Origin: Candidatus Nomurabacteria bacterium
GTDB lineage: Bacteria; Patescibacteriota; Minisyncoccia; Phycocordibacterales; UBA9973
DNA length: 55,197 bases
Reading direction: 5' to 3'
Assembly (NCBI GenBank): GCA_020851595.1
Contig: JADZCK010000016.1
Coordinates: 1-55,197 of the forward strand
The notes beneath the pieces are model-generated. The model was given only the letters and a program-made list of their open reading frames with translations. It ran no database searches and was not told where the DNA came from. Positions 30,441 through 43,606 of the stretch are shown one piece after another. The stretch's first letter is position 1. Each line of letters starts with the position of its first letter. The position numbers and the translations under genes were made by a program.

Positions 30441-30920
30441 ATGTTACAAAAATCAAGAAAAGAAGAAATGATCAAAGACTTGGAAGGAGCCATAAAAGGT
30501 TCTGAATCTTTAGTTTTTGTTAATTTTCATGGTCTAAAAGTTAGTGATGAAACAAAACTTCGTCAAAATCTTCGCGACCAAGGCGTAAATTATAAAGTGG
30601 GCAGAAAGACATTGCTCAAGCGTGCGCTTGCTGGTAAGGCAATAGGAGAAATTCCAGAACTTACAGGCGAAGTCGCTATTGCGTATTCCAAGGATCCTAC
30701 ATCTTCACCTCGTGAAGTGTATAACTTTCAAAAAACTCACAAAGGAATGCTTAACATTCTTGGTGGAATTTTTGAAGGGAAATTCGTGGACAGCGCTTAC
30801 ATGATAGAGCTAGGAACATTACCAAGCAGAGAAGTATTGCTTTCAAAGATTGCATTCTTACTCAAATCTCCTATGCAACGTTTGGCTTTGGCTGTGAACG
30901 AGGTAGCGAAGAAAAAATAA
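30441..30920 (+). CDS. rplJ: 50S ribosomal protein L10
   Basis: KEEMIKDLEGAIKGSESLVFVNFHGLKVSDETKLRQNLRDQGVNYKVGRKTLLKRAL. Confidence 0.95.
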   Translation: MLQKSRKEEMIKDLEGAIKGSESLVFVNFHGLKVSDETKLRQNLRDQGVNYKVGRKTLLKRALAGKAIGEIPELTGEVAIAYSKDPTSSPREVYNFQKTHKGMLNILGGIFEGKFVDSAYMIELGTLPSREVLLSKIAFLLKSPMQRLALAVNEVAKKK

Positions 30921-30949
30921 AATTATTAGTTAGTTATTAAATAAATATT

Positions 30950-31324
30950 ATGTCAAAATTCGATTCATTTTTAAAAGATCTCGAAAGTGCATCAGTTCTA
31001 GAATTGAATGAATTGGTGAAAGCAATCGAAGAAAAATTTGGAGTATCTGCAGCTGCTGTAGCAGTAGCAGGTGGTGCTGGCGCCGGAGCTCCGGCAGAAG
31101 CTACTGAAGAAAAGGATGCATTTACTGTAGTCTTATCATCAGCAGGGGAAGGTAAAATTGCTGTCATGAAAGTCGTAAAGGAAACTCTTGGTCTTGGTCT
31201 TAAAGACGCTAAAGATTTAGTCGATGCTGCCCCTTCAACCTTGAAAGAGGGAATGAAGAAAGCTGAAGCTGAAGATTTGAAGAAAAAGATTGAAGCTGCA
31301 GGAGGAAAAGTTGAATTTAAATAA
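30950..31324 (+). CDS. rplL: 50S ribosomal protein L7/L12
   Basis: [19 protein letters not shown]...[56 protein letters not shown]. Confidence 0.97.
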   Translation: MSKFDSFLKDLESASVLELNELVKAIEEKFGVSAAAVAVAGGAGAGAPAEATEEKDAFTVVLSSAGEGKIAVMKVVKETLGLGLKDAKDLVDAAPSTLKEGMKKAEAEDLKKKIEAAGGKVEFK

Positions 31325-31344
31325 ATTAATTAAAATAATTTAAA

Positions 31345-31382
31345 CTAAAAAACGGAAGCAAAGCTTCCGTTTTTTAGTTGTT
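31345..31382. terminator. Intrinsic terminator after rplL
   Basis: aactaaaaaacggaagcaaagcttccgttttttagtt. Confidence 0.85.
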
Positions 31383-31394
31383 TACTTTTCTAAA

Positions 31395-32741
31395 ATGTGG
31401 TATAATAGGGGCATGAAAAAATATACATTATATTTAGTTATTTTGATCTTTATTATAAGCTTATTAACAGTAAGTGTTGGTGTAGCTCGTGCTTACGAGT
31501 GTGAGCCAGGGCATTTGTTTAGTATTTTTACGGGTCAACCTTGCTCAACTATTTCATCAAACAACGCTAGTTTTAGCGATCTTAAAATAGGCTCAAGAGG
31601 AGAAAGAGTTAGAGCTTTTCAGCAAATGTTGAAAGATAGTGGTTTCTTGTATGGTAGAGTAGATGGTATTTATGGAAGAATTACTGACAGCGCAGCAAAG
31701 AATTATTACAGAATTTATCCACCAACACCTATCAACACAAATGCTCCAGTTGTTCATGGTGTAAGTGGTCCACAAATATTAGACGTAAATCAAGAGGGAA
31801 CATGGACTGTGACAGCTTCTGATGTAGTAGGTGGCGGAAGTCTTTCTTACACAGTGACATGGGGAGATGAAGTTTATTATTATGGTTCAGTAAGCGCATT
31901 ACAAAAACCTGCTCAACAATCTGCTACTTTTACACACAGCTATGCGACAGCTGGAACATATAACCCTACATTTACTGTTACAAATAAATATGGCCAAAGC
32001 ACAAAAACAAGTCTAAGTGTTGTTGTTGGAAATGTAAATCCGCCTACCCCTACAGATAACATTACCGTTCTTTCTCCAAATGGAGGAGAAAATTGGTTGC
32101 TCGGAAATACAGAATCAATAAGATGGTCAGACAGTACTCCTACATTGCTTTGTGTAAATTGCGGGAATATTTATGACATAAAAATACAAGCAACTTGTAC
32201 AACTTCTATGTGTACAGAAATTTATCGTCCCTTTATGTTAATTGCAAAAGGAGTAAGAGGAACATCTTATTCTTGGTCTGTCGGTAGTACTTTAGATTTT
32301 ATAGGATCAGTTACAAATGGAGCATACAAAATACAAGTCTGCCAATCTGGTACCTCAAATTGTGATTTGAGTGATAGATATTTTACGATTTCAAGCAAAA
32401 TAGTCATACAAGAAGCCCCAACCATTTCTTATCTTTCTCCTACCTATGGCCCGGTAGGGACTACTGTCACTATCACAGGTAGTGGATTTTCGGCAACTGG
32501 AAATAAAATAAGATTTGGAAATCTTGGTGTTGAAAATAGCCCAAGTTACAACAACTTGAGCTCCTCAGATGGAACACACTTAACCTTCACTGTGCCTTAT
32601 AGTAATTATTATGCTTGTTGGGATTCATATCCTGCTTGTATGATAGCTGCAAGAATGACTGCTCCTGGCATATATGCTGTTTCAGTAATTAATTCAAGTG
32701 GAAAAGTTAGTAACGAACTATCTTTCGCTGTAACTCAGTAA
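31395..32741 (+). CDS. Secreted protein with PG-binding, PKD-like and IPT/TIG-like domains
   Basis: LKIGSRGERVRAFQQMLKDSGFLYGRVDGIYGRIT; TVTWGDEVYYYGS...FTHSYATAGTYNPTFTVTN; PTISYLSPTYGPVGTTVTITGSGFS. Confidence 0.8.
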   Translation: MWYNRGMKKYTLYLVILIFIISLLTVSVGVARAYECEPGHLFSIFTGQPCSTISSNNASFSDLKIGSRGERVRAFQQMLKDSGFLYGRVDGIYGRITDSAAKNYYRIYPPTPINTNAPVVHGVSGPQILDVNQEGTWTVTASDVVGGGSLSYTVTWGDEVYYYGSVSALQKPAQQSATFTHSYATAGTYNPTFTVTNKYGQSTKTSLSVVVGNVNPPTPTDNITVLSPNGGENWLLGNTESIRWSDSTPTLLCVNCGNIYDIKIQATCTTSMCTEIYRPFMLIAKGVRGTSYSWSVGSTLDFIGSVTNGAYKIQVCQSGTSNCDLSDRYFTISSKIVIQEAPTISYLSPTYGPVGTTVTITGSGFSATGNKIRFGNLGVENSPSYNNLSSSDGTHLTFTVPYSNYYACWDSYPACMIAARMTAPGIYAVSVINSSGKVSNELSFAVTQ

Positions 32742-32776
32742 GTTGATTTTTTCTGGAAAAGCACTACAATGCATAC

Positions 32777-33358
32777 ATGGAAATTTTAGGTAAACTACTA
32801 GGGAATGAAGGCCGAGTGAAGATTATGCGATTGTTTCTCCTAAACAGAAGCAATGGTTTTACCACTAAAGAGATAATAAAAAGAAGCCGAGTGAGCGCGC
32901 TAGTAGCTCGTAGAGAATTAAGACTTCTTGCTTCTGTAAATTTTGTTAAAAAGCGTACAGATGACTGGATATTTAATCCTACTTTTAAATATGGCGAAGA
33001 ATTTAAAAATCTGTTGCTTAGCTCTGATAGTTTAAATAATCAGAATATTTTAAATTACTTTAAAAAAGCAGGTAAAGTGAAGCTTCTTCTAACTTCCGGT
33101 ATTTTTATTAAAAATCCAGACAGCAGAGTAGATATGCTTCTTGTGGGGGACAGTATGAAAAGAAGCAAAATAGAAGAAGGGGTAAAAAGGATTGAAGCCG
33201 AGATGGGCGCAGAACTTACTTACGCTGTATTTGATACTAAAGAATTTTTATACAGATTAAATATGTATGATAAATTGATTCGTGATATTTTAGATTACCC
33301 ACACGAAGTTGTTTTGCAGTCCAAAGAGTTATCCACACAAACCTTGAAGAAAGTATAA
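32777..33358 (+). CDS. Winged-helix transcriptional regulator-like protein
   Basis: MEILGKLLGNEGRVKIMRLFLLNRSNGFTTKEIIKRSRVSALVARRELRLLASVNFVKKR. Confidence 0.75.
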   Translation: MEILGKLLGNEGRVKIMRLFLLNRSNGFTTKEIIKRSRVSALVARRELRLLASVNFVKKRTDDWIFNPTFKYGEEFKNLLLSSDSLNNQNILNYFKKAGKVKLLLTSGIFIKNPDSRVDMLLVGDSMKRSKIEEGVKRIEAEMGAELTYAVFDTKEFLYRLNMYDKLIRDILDYPHEVVLQSKELSTQTLKKV

Positions 33359-33400
33359 GTTTTCGTTATATATCTTGGTTCAAAGATATATAATTAAAGC

Positions 33401-34213
33401 ATGTTTACAAAAAATAAATTGTTTTCAATTTTGTCTATACTTTTAATAGTAGCTTTTTCTTTTTCGATAAATACAAATAATGCTTCAGCATCTATTACCA
33501 ATGGTACTATAGATTCTGTTTATCATTACGCTTGGGGAGAAAATATCGGTTGGGTAGATTTTGCAAATGTAACAATTAGCGATGCTGCTTTATCAGGTTA
33601 TATTTATGGTGAAAATATAGGTTGGATAGATCTTGCTACTATCACAAATACAAATGAAGGCAATCTTTCTGGTTACGCTTGGGGAGAAAATATCGGTTGG
33701 GTAAATTTTAGTGGTGTATCTATTGGTACAGATGGTGTTTTTGTTGGTTCTGCATACGGAGAAAATATTGGATGGATTTCTTTTGGTACAGGAGACAACA
33801 AGGTTTTGACTGACTGGCGTCCACAAAGAGTTCGCCCAACTTACAATTCCGGCGGGGGCGGAGGTGGGACAAGGTCTACAGTAAACACTAATACTACACA
33901 GCAAATTGGTTTGGTGGGTGGTGTTGTTTGTAAAGAAGGAGAGAAATTTAATACTGTAAGCGGGGTACCTTGTACATCATTTGTATCAGTCGTTTCGTCC
34001 GGTTCAACAGCAAGTTGTTTGTTAACTACTACATTAAAATTGGGGAGTAAGGGTGAAGAAGTAAAATGTTTGCAAACAAAATTGAATACTCTTGCTGATG
34101 GTAAATTTGGCAAAAAGACGAAACAGGCTGTGATTGTCCTTCAGAAGAATCACGCTTTAAAAGCTGACGGTATTGTTGGCCCTGCTACGAGAAAAGTTTT
34201 AAATGGTAACTAA
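33401..34213 (+). CDS. Secreted repeat protein with C-terminal PG-binding domain
   Basis: Signal peptide; four Y(A/I)(W/Y)GENIGW repeats; CLLTTTLKLGSKGEEVKCLQTKLNTLADGKFGKKTKQAV. Confidence 0.8.
   Translation: MFTKNKLFSILSILLIVAFSFSINTNNASASITNGTIDSVYHYAWGENIGWVDFANVTISDAALSGYIYGENIGWIDLATITNTNEGNLSGYAWGENIGWVNFSGVSIGTDGVFVGSAYGENIGWISFGTGDNKVLTDWRPQRVRPTYNSGGGGGGTRSTVNTNTTQQIGLVGGVVCKEGEKFNTVSGVPCTSFVSVVSSGSTASCLLTTTLKLGSKGEEVKCLQTKLNTLADGKFGKKTKQAVIVLQKNHALKADGIVGPATRKVLNGN
33526..33703 (+). repeat. 31-nt exact direct repeat pair within GENIGW repeat region
   Basis: ttacgcttggggagaaaatatcggttgggta at 33526-33556 and 33673-33703. Confidence 0.9.
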
Positions 34214-34222
34214 ATAAAAAAT

Positions 34223-34936
34223 ATGACAAAAATATTTAAAATAATTTCTTACCTATTAGTTGCTGTTTTGGTCGGAATCACCGTATCCTTTGCCGGAAGT
34301 CTCACTCCTCCCGGCTCACCAGCAAACACAATGTACTCTCTTACAGATATATACAATCTAAGTGCAGGCACAACAACCACAGAAGGAGCAGGAACAATAC
34401 CATCTACTCCAGGTGGAGTTGCATCTACAGGTAAAACCCTTACAGAAGTCTACACAGCTATATCTGATCAAATCGCTCTTCTTGCAAACAACAAAATAGC
34501 TAAAGACATAACTGCTTTTGGTTACACTGGAACTCTTTATGGAGATACTGATCCTTCCAAAGTACTTACTACTGCTACTTATGCGGGGACGGCGGTGGCG
34601 GGAACACCTCCGACAGAGTGGGCGAATCTTGACATGTCAGGGGGTTATAAAACTTGGACTGCGGGGAATACATACTGTTTAGACCTTGTAGAAGGAGGGC
34701 ACAGTGATTGGAGGTTACCTTATCTTTGGGAATTATCTAAACTTTCAAAAGAAGGTTATACTACTGGTTCTACTGGATTAGGAGGGTCTTCTGGTTTACA
34801 AGATGATTTATATTGGTCAGATCTGATAAATCTTTTTAACTCTAATAATGCTATTTCTGTTGATATGTTATCTGGCTTAGCATACGATAGGCAAAAGGCT
34901 GATTCAAACAGTAGTTTTGTTCGTTGTGTTCGATAG
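34223..34936 (+). CDS. Secreted DUF1566/Lcl-like domain protein
   Basis: Signal peptide; YCLDLVEGGHSDWRLPYLWELSKL...YWSDLIN...FVRCVR. Confidence 0.75.
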   Translation: MTKIFKIISYLLVAVLVGITVSFAGSLTPPGSPANTMYSLTDIYNLSAGTTTTEGAGTIPSTPGGVASTGKTLTEVYTAISDQIALLANNKIAKDITAFGYTGTLYGDTDPSKVLTTATYAGTAVAGTPPTEWANLDMSGGYKTWTAGNTYCLDLVEGGHSDWRLPYLWELSKLSKEGYTTGSTGLGGSSGLQDDLYWSDLINLFNSNNAISVDMLSGLAYDRQKADSNSSFVRCVR

Positions 34937-35117
34937 TTATCCACATAGGCTTTAATGAAAATCTAAAAACTGATATATGGATTACCATATATCAATGGCT
35001 CTCGGACACCAAGCAAATTCATTTGCTTGTGCTCCTCGCTTATTGATATAATAGAGCTAGAACTTTAATAAGGTCGAAACTTAGAAAAGTATTTTTATTA
35101 TTTAACTTTTTATTATT

Positions 35118-35807
35118 ATGAATAGTATTTGGCTTACATGGGGTGAAGTTTTTAATTCTTCACTTCAAGAATTGTGGTGGAGTTTTATGCGATTCGTTCC
35201 AGGGCTCGTCGTTGCGATTATTTTGTTTGTAATTGGTTGGTTTTTGGGTTCTCTTATTTCTAAAGCTATCGAACAAGTTTTTGGTAGTTTAAAAATAGAC
35301 AATCTTTTCAGATCTGTCGGTGTTGAAAATTTTTTAAGAAAAGCCGGAGTAGGTCTTAATAGCGGATATTTTGTTGGAGAGGTCGTAAGATGGTTTGTGA
35401 TTGTTGTTTTCTTGTTGCCTTCACTTAGTCTTGTAGGTTTGACTGAAGTTTCTTCTTTCTTAAAAGACACAGTTCTAGGATTCTTACCTCAAGTTATCAT
35501 CGCAGCATTTGTTTTGATAATCGCTGCTGTTGTCTCTGAGGGTCTTTCAAAAGTAGTTTTGGCAACAGCAAAAGCTATGGATTTGAAAGCAGCAAACATG
35601 CTCTCAACTGTTGCAAAATATGCTGTTTGGATTTTTGCTATTATCATAGCTTTGGGTAAACTCGGACTCGGAGATTATATGAGTATTCTTTTCTCTGGAA
35701 TGGTAGCTATGCTTGCTCTTGCCGGTGCTCTCGCATTTGGTTTGGGCGCTAAAGATCATGCTTCAAGATTCATTTCAAAGCTTGGAGAAGAAGTATCTCA
35801 CAACTAA
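35118..35807 (+). CDS. Mechanosensitive-channel-like small membrane protein (MscS/TM-helix family)
   Basis: Hydrophobic helices, GWFLGSLISKAIEQVFGSLKIDNLFRSVGVENFLRKAG, GALAFGLGAKDHASRFI. Confidence 0.75.
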   Translation: MNSIWLTWGEVFNSSLQELWWSFMRFVPGLVVAIILFVIGWFLGSLISKAIEQVFGSLKIDNLFRSVGVENFLRKAGVGLNSGYFVGEVVRWFVIVVFLLPSLSLVGLTEVSSFLKDTVLGFLPQVIIAAFVLIIAAVVSEGLSKVVLATAKAMDLKAANMLSTVAKYAVWIFAIIIALGKLGLGDYMSILFSGMVAMLALAGALAFGLGAKDHASRFISKLGEEVSHN

Positions 35808-35835
35808 CATTTTAGGTCTATAAAACAATAGTTTT

Positions 35836-35882
35836 ATCAAAAAAGATGTCCCCAGTTTATACGGGTTGACATCTTTTTTGAT
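35836..35882. terminator. Intrinsic terminator whose 3' arm carries the rRNA -35 box
   Basis: atcaaaaaagatgtc/gacatcttttttgat, 15 bp perfect. Confidence 0.75.
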
Positions 35883-35894
35883 TTAGAATATACT
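35866..35894 (+). promoter_or_regulatory. rRNA operon promoter
   Basis: TTGACA - 17 nt - TATACT. Confidence 0.75.
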
Positions 35895-36143
35895 CTCTCA
35901 ATCAGTATGGTAAACACAAGAAACAGTTTAAGAAGGCGGCGTTAATAAGCAGACTTTCTTTTTGTCTGTAAGACCCGCCCGAAAGGCGGTTTTCTTTTTT
36001 CAGAAGGGCTTGAATATTGAAAATTTAATTCCAATCCGGCAGTTTGAAGGGTCTTTTTGTCGGCCGAGGTTGGAGAAAGTTAGGAAAATATTTTAGTAGC
36101 GAGCGGTCGTGAAAAGATATTCTGTTAAATCCTAACTTAAAAA

Positions 36144-36164
36144 TTTGTGGTTTATAAATTTCTT

Positions 36165-36172
<8 letters not shown>
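36144..36172 (+). promoter_or_regulatory. 5' arm of pre-23S processing stem (pairs with 39778-39806)
   Basis: tttgtggtttataaatttcttaacaggaa pairs with ttcctgttaagaaatttgtaaaccacaaa, 29 positions with one G-U. Confidence 0.85.
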
Positions 36173-39790
<3,618 letters not shown>

Positions 39791-39902
39791 ATTTGTAAAC
39801 CACAAAAACAATCGCAAATCAAAGTTTTATTCGCGCTCCTCCCTAAAGGGTTCCCACGCGACTCATAAAATTTTAATTTGCGATTGTTTAAAATTGAGTT
39901 TT

Positions 39903-40016
<114 letters not shown>

Positions 40017-40099
40017 AGTACTTGATTCTAGAATAGAAAACCAGTAATTATTTGCTGGCTTTTTCTATTTTATGTGGTATAATAAAATTAGGAGGGTTT

Positions 40100-40249
40100 A
40101 TGGAAATTGCTGGACTTTTCCTTGTCTTGTTTGTCTGTTGCGGTATCGTTTCTGCCGTGACGACCGGAAACTTCCGGAGGGACATCGTGAAAAAACTTCG
40201 AAAGAAGTTCGGGCGGTCACACCATCTGCTCGGACGGGGATACCGGTAG
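40100..40249 (+). CDS. Small GC-rich membrane protein
   Basis: taggaggg SD and TATAAT upstream; MEIAGLFLVLFVCCGIVSAVTTGNFRRDIVKKLRKKFG; terminator follows. Confidence 0.55.
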   Translation: MEIAGLFLVLFVCCGIVSAVTTGNFRRDIVKKLRKKFGRSHHLLGRGYR

Positions 40250-40314
40250 TATTGTCCCGCAAAAGATCAGTTTTCTCGGCTCGGCTGTTGTACAGTCGAG
40301 CTTTTTTCTTACCC

Positions 40315-40344
40315 TTGACTTTTATATACAAAGTGTGCTATAAT
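40315..40344 (+). promoter_or_regulatory. Promoter of 40371 gene
   Basis: TTGACT - 18 nt - TATAAT, followed by agaaaggaggg. Confidence 0.65.
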
Positions 40345-40370
40345 GTACTCCAGAAAGGAGGGTCAAGTAA

Positions 40371-40694
40371 ATGACTCTCTTAATTTTTTTTGTTCTGGTT
40401 GTGGCGGCTGGAGCGCTGGCTCTGGTCGCGACCGCCACATGGCTCGCGGTCGAGCCATGGCGGGAAGACCTGACCTGGCTCAGAAATGAGCTGGGTCAAG
40501 CAAGAGTTTCCTTTTCGTCTTTCGCTTCTGCTGTCAGCAGAGCGCTGGACGAAGAGGGGACTCTCACCACCCCGAAGGGTGAAGTGAAAACTTTCACGCT
40601 TCGGGGGATGCTCACCATCGTGCTCGTCTCGGTATTTTTATTTTTTGCCGGATGGGCATTCACGATTCTGTGGTTCTGTTTATCAGACCACTAA
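40371..40694 (+). CDS. Small GC-rich membrane protein
   Basis: Own promoter and SD; hydrophobic N- and C-termini. Confidence 0.6.
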   Translation: MTLLIFFVLVVAAGALALVATATWLAVEPWREDLTWLRNELGQARVSFSSFASAVSRALDEEGTLTTPKGEVKTFTLRGMLTIVLVSVFLFFAGWAFTILWFCLSDH

Positions 40695-40778
40695 TCGTAT
40701 CAAGCTCGGTTTCGTCCATAACAGGACGCGCCGGGCTTTTTTGTTTATATTTTATATTTTTAGTGTTATTATATTCTT

Positions 40779-41570
40779 ATGACATTTTTGAATTGGGCGC
40801 TTAGGCGACAAATTTTCTATGTGAGTATTTTTGTTTTATTTATCTTGGTGGTGGGGTTTTTGATAATTTCTCCAAATTTTAATAAAGCTCCAGCTTGCAA
40901 CGATGGCAGGCAAAATGGGGACGAAACAGGAGTAGATTGTGGTGGTTCTTGTATAAAAGCTTGCATAGTGCAGACGGACGATATGTCAGTATTATGGTCT
41001 CGCGCTTTTAAAGTAATCCCTGGGCGATACAATGCTGTCGCATATGTTGTAAATCATAATAAAAATAATGCAGTCAAAAAAATAAATTACAGATTTCGTT
41101 TTGCAGATAAAAATAATGTTTATATTGGCAAGCGTGACGGGAACACTTTTGTACCGGCAGGAGGAAATTTTGCGGTATTTGAACCAGCGATAGATGTGGG
41201 AAATTCTATTCCAGTGTATGTAAGTTTTGAATTTACAGAAACGCCAGTATGGCTTCAGGTAAAAGCTGATTTGCTTAATCAATTAAAACTTGATGTATCA
41301 AACATTTCACTTTCTGGCGAATCGACAAGTCCCATCTTAAATGCAAATATTAAGAATAATTCTCTTTTTACAATTTCAAACGTCGGTGTTGTTTCTATTT
41401 TGTACGACAAAAATGGAAATGCTATCTCTGCAAGTCGCACTTATCTAGAGCAATTGCCTCCTTTGCAAAATGCTGATGTTAATTTTACTTGGCCGGAACC
41501 TTTTCCAGGAAATGTAGTTACAAAAGAAATAATACCAATGTTTGATATTTTTTCTGTTAAGCTAGAATAA
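40779..41570 (+). CDS. Hypothetical membrane-anchored protein
   Basis: N-terminal TM; CNDGRQNGDETGVDCGGSCIKAC motif. Confidence 0.75.
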   Translation: MTFLNWALRRQIFYVSIFVLFILVVGFLIISPNFNKAPACNDGRQNGDETGVDCGGSCIKACIVQTDDMSVLWSRAFKVIPGRYNAVAYVVNHNKNNAVKKINYRFRFADKNNVYIGKRDGNTFVPAGGNFAVFEPAIDVGNSIPVYVSFEFTETPVWLQVKADLLNQLKLDVSNISLSGESTSPILNANIKNNSLFTISNVGVVSILYDKNGNAISASRTYLEQLPPLQNADVNFTWPEPFPGNVVTKEIIPMFDIFSVKLE

Positions 41571-41580
41571 TAATTATGTT

Positions 41581-42711
41581 ATGGCAGAAAAAGCCTTAAA
41601 AACGATAGATTGGTTGCTTGTGGCATTTATAATACCGATAATTTTGGCAGGTCTAGCTACCATGAAATCTTTTGCTTCTTTGGAATACAAAGGTGATTTT
41701 TTTAGTAAGCAAATTATTTGGGTGGTAATATCTTTATCAATATTTTTCCTTTTTTCTTTTATTGATTTTCGTTTTTTAAAACGTACAAATGTTTTAGTGT
41801 CTTTGTTTTTGTTTTTTTCTTTTCTATTGTTGTTACTTATGGTTTTGGGCAAGATTTCTAATGGAGCAAAAAGCTGGTTTGATTTTGGGATCTTTTCTTT
41901 TCAGCCAGTGGATATGATGAAATTGATTCTCGTTTTGGTTTTAGCAAAATATTTTTCTCGTCGCCACGTGGAGATAAGAGACATTAAACATCTTTTTATC
42001 TCTTTTTTATATGCTTTTATACCGCTTATTTTAGTCTTGCTTCAGCCAGATTTTGGATCAGCAATGATAGTGCTTATCATATGGTTTGGAATGGTTTTTG
42101 TTTCTGGAATTTCGAAAACACACTTAGCCTTAGTTTTATTATCTGGCGCCCTTATTTTCGCTTCGCTTTGGGTTTTTGTTTTTAAGGATTACCAGAAAGC
42201 ACGTATTTATAATTTTATAAATCCTCTTGCGGATATACACAAAACCGGTTACAATGTTTTTCAGTCAACAATTGCCATAGGTTCTGGACAGTTGGTAGGC
42301 AAGGGCTTGGGATTTGGAACTCAGTCTAGATTAAAATTCTTGCCTGTTCCTCAGTCTGATTTTATTTTTGCTGCTTTTTCTGAAGAGTGGGGTTTTGTAG
42401 GTTCTTTTACTATACTCTTGCTTTATTGTATGGTAATTTGGCGTATACTTTACAATGCTTCTTTGGGAGCATCAAATTTTGAAATACTTTTTGGTATAGG
42501 TATTGCTATTTTCTTTATGGGTCATATACTCATAAATGTTGGAATGAATTTGGGTATTTTGCCTGTTACTGGAATACCGCTTCCTTTTATGAGTTATGGC
42601 GGTTCGCATTTAGTAACAGAATTTGCGGGTCTAGGGATATTGATGAGTATGCGAAAATATGCAAGAAGCGCACACAGAGATGATATGAAAAATGAATTTT
42701 TGGGGTTGTAA
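41581..42711 (+). CDS. rodA: Rod shape-determining protein RodA (SEDS family)
   Basis: QPDFGSAMIVLIIWFGMVF, LPVPQSDFIFAAFSEEWGFVGS, GIPLPFMSYGGSHLV. Confidence 0.93.
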   Translation: MAEKALKTIDWLLVAFIIPIILAGLATMKSFASLEYKGDFFSKQIIWVVISLSIFFLFSFIDFRFLKRTNVLVSLFLFFSFLLLLLMVLGKISNGAKSWFDFGIFSFQPVDMMKLILVLVLAKYFSRRHVEIRDIKHLFISFLYAFIPLILVLLQPDFGSAMIVLIIWFGMVFVSGISKTHLALVLLSGALIFASLWVFVFKDYQKARIYNFINPLADIHKTGYNVFQSTIAIGSGQLVGKGLGFGTQSRLKFLPVPQSDFIFAAFSEEWGFVGSFTILLLYCMVIWRILYNASLGASNFEILFGIGIAIFFMGHILINVGMNLGILPVTGIPLPFMSYGGSHLVTEFAGLGILMSMRKYARSAHRDDMKNEFLGL

Positions 42712-42742
42712 TAAATTATGAATTAATAATTACGAATTACGA

Positions 42743-43606
42743 ATGCAGGTAATAGACGGAAGAAAAATTAGCGGAAATATTTTAGAGGATATAAAAAAAG
42801 AAGTAGCCAATCTTTCTTTCGTTCCAGTTTTTTGTGATGTGTTGGTGGGGGAGGACCCTTCTTCTTTGCAATATGTTGAAATGAAGAAACGCAAAGCAGA
42901 GTTTGTGGGTATATCTTTTCACAAAGCAAACTTTCCTTCGACTATAACCACAGAAGAATTAATTAGGGAAATAAAAATTTTAAATAATGTTCAAAACATG
43001 TGTGGAATTATTATTCAACTTCCTCTTCCAGAGCATATAGACAGGCAGATGGTTTTAGACAGTATTGATTCAAAACTCGACGTAGATTGTTTGGGAAAAA
43101 TAAATAGCGAAAAGTTTTATTCTAATTACGATGCGGAAAAAGACATAGCTTATCCCACAGCGCTTGCTTGTATGACAATACTTGATTCTTTCGATTTTAC
43201 AAAAAATTCTCCAGCTAAACTCGAAGAAAGAAAAATAGTTGTATTAGGTCAGGGTGTGCTTGTGGGTAGGCCTGTTACAGCATTACTCAAATATAGAGGT
43301 TTGTCTCCATTTGTAGTTACCAGTAAAACAGAAAGCAAAGAAAATGTTATTAAAAATGCAGATATTGTTATTTCTGGTATAGGGAAGGGGAAATACATAA
43401 CAGGAAATATGTTAAAATCTGGGGCCATAGTGATAGATGCTGGAACTTCAGAATCAGAGGGAAGTATTGTTGGAGATGTGGATACAGAATCATTAAATAA
43501 TATTGCTGGCTTTATTTCTCCTGTACCAGGAGGAGTCGGTCCTGTCACTGTGGCGATGCTTTTAAAAAATGTTTTAAAAGTGGCAAAAAATTTATCACAT
43601 GAATAA
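42743..43606 (+). CDS. folD: Bifunctional methylenetetrahydrofolate dehydrogenase/cyclohydrolase
   Basis: VGEDPSSLQYVEMKKRKAEFVGI, GIIIQLPLPEHI, PVPGGVGPVTVAMLLKN. Confidence 0.95.
   Translation: MQVIDGRKISGNILEDIKKEVANLSFVPVFCDVLVGEDPSSLQYVEMKKRKAEFVGISFHKANFPSTITTEELIREIKILNNVQNMCGIIIQLPLPEHIDRQMVLDSIDSKLDVDCLGKINSEKFYSNYDAEKDIAYPTALACMTILDSFDFTKNSPAKLEERKIVVLGQGVLVGRPVTALLKYRGLSPFVVTSKTESKENVIKNADIVISGIGKGKYITGNMLKSGAIVIDAGTSESEGSIVGDVDTESLNNIAGFISPVPGGVGPVTVAMLLKNVLKVAKNLSHE

Noticed and set aside
12487-34945. Three TTATCCACA DnaA-box matches (12487, 33329, 34937)
   Set aside because: Widely spaced and only modestly above chance in AT-rich DNA; no clustered origin structure or dnaA/dnaN nearby.
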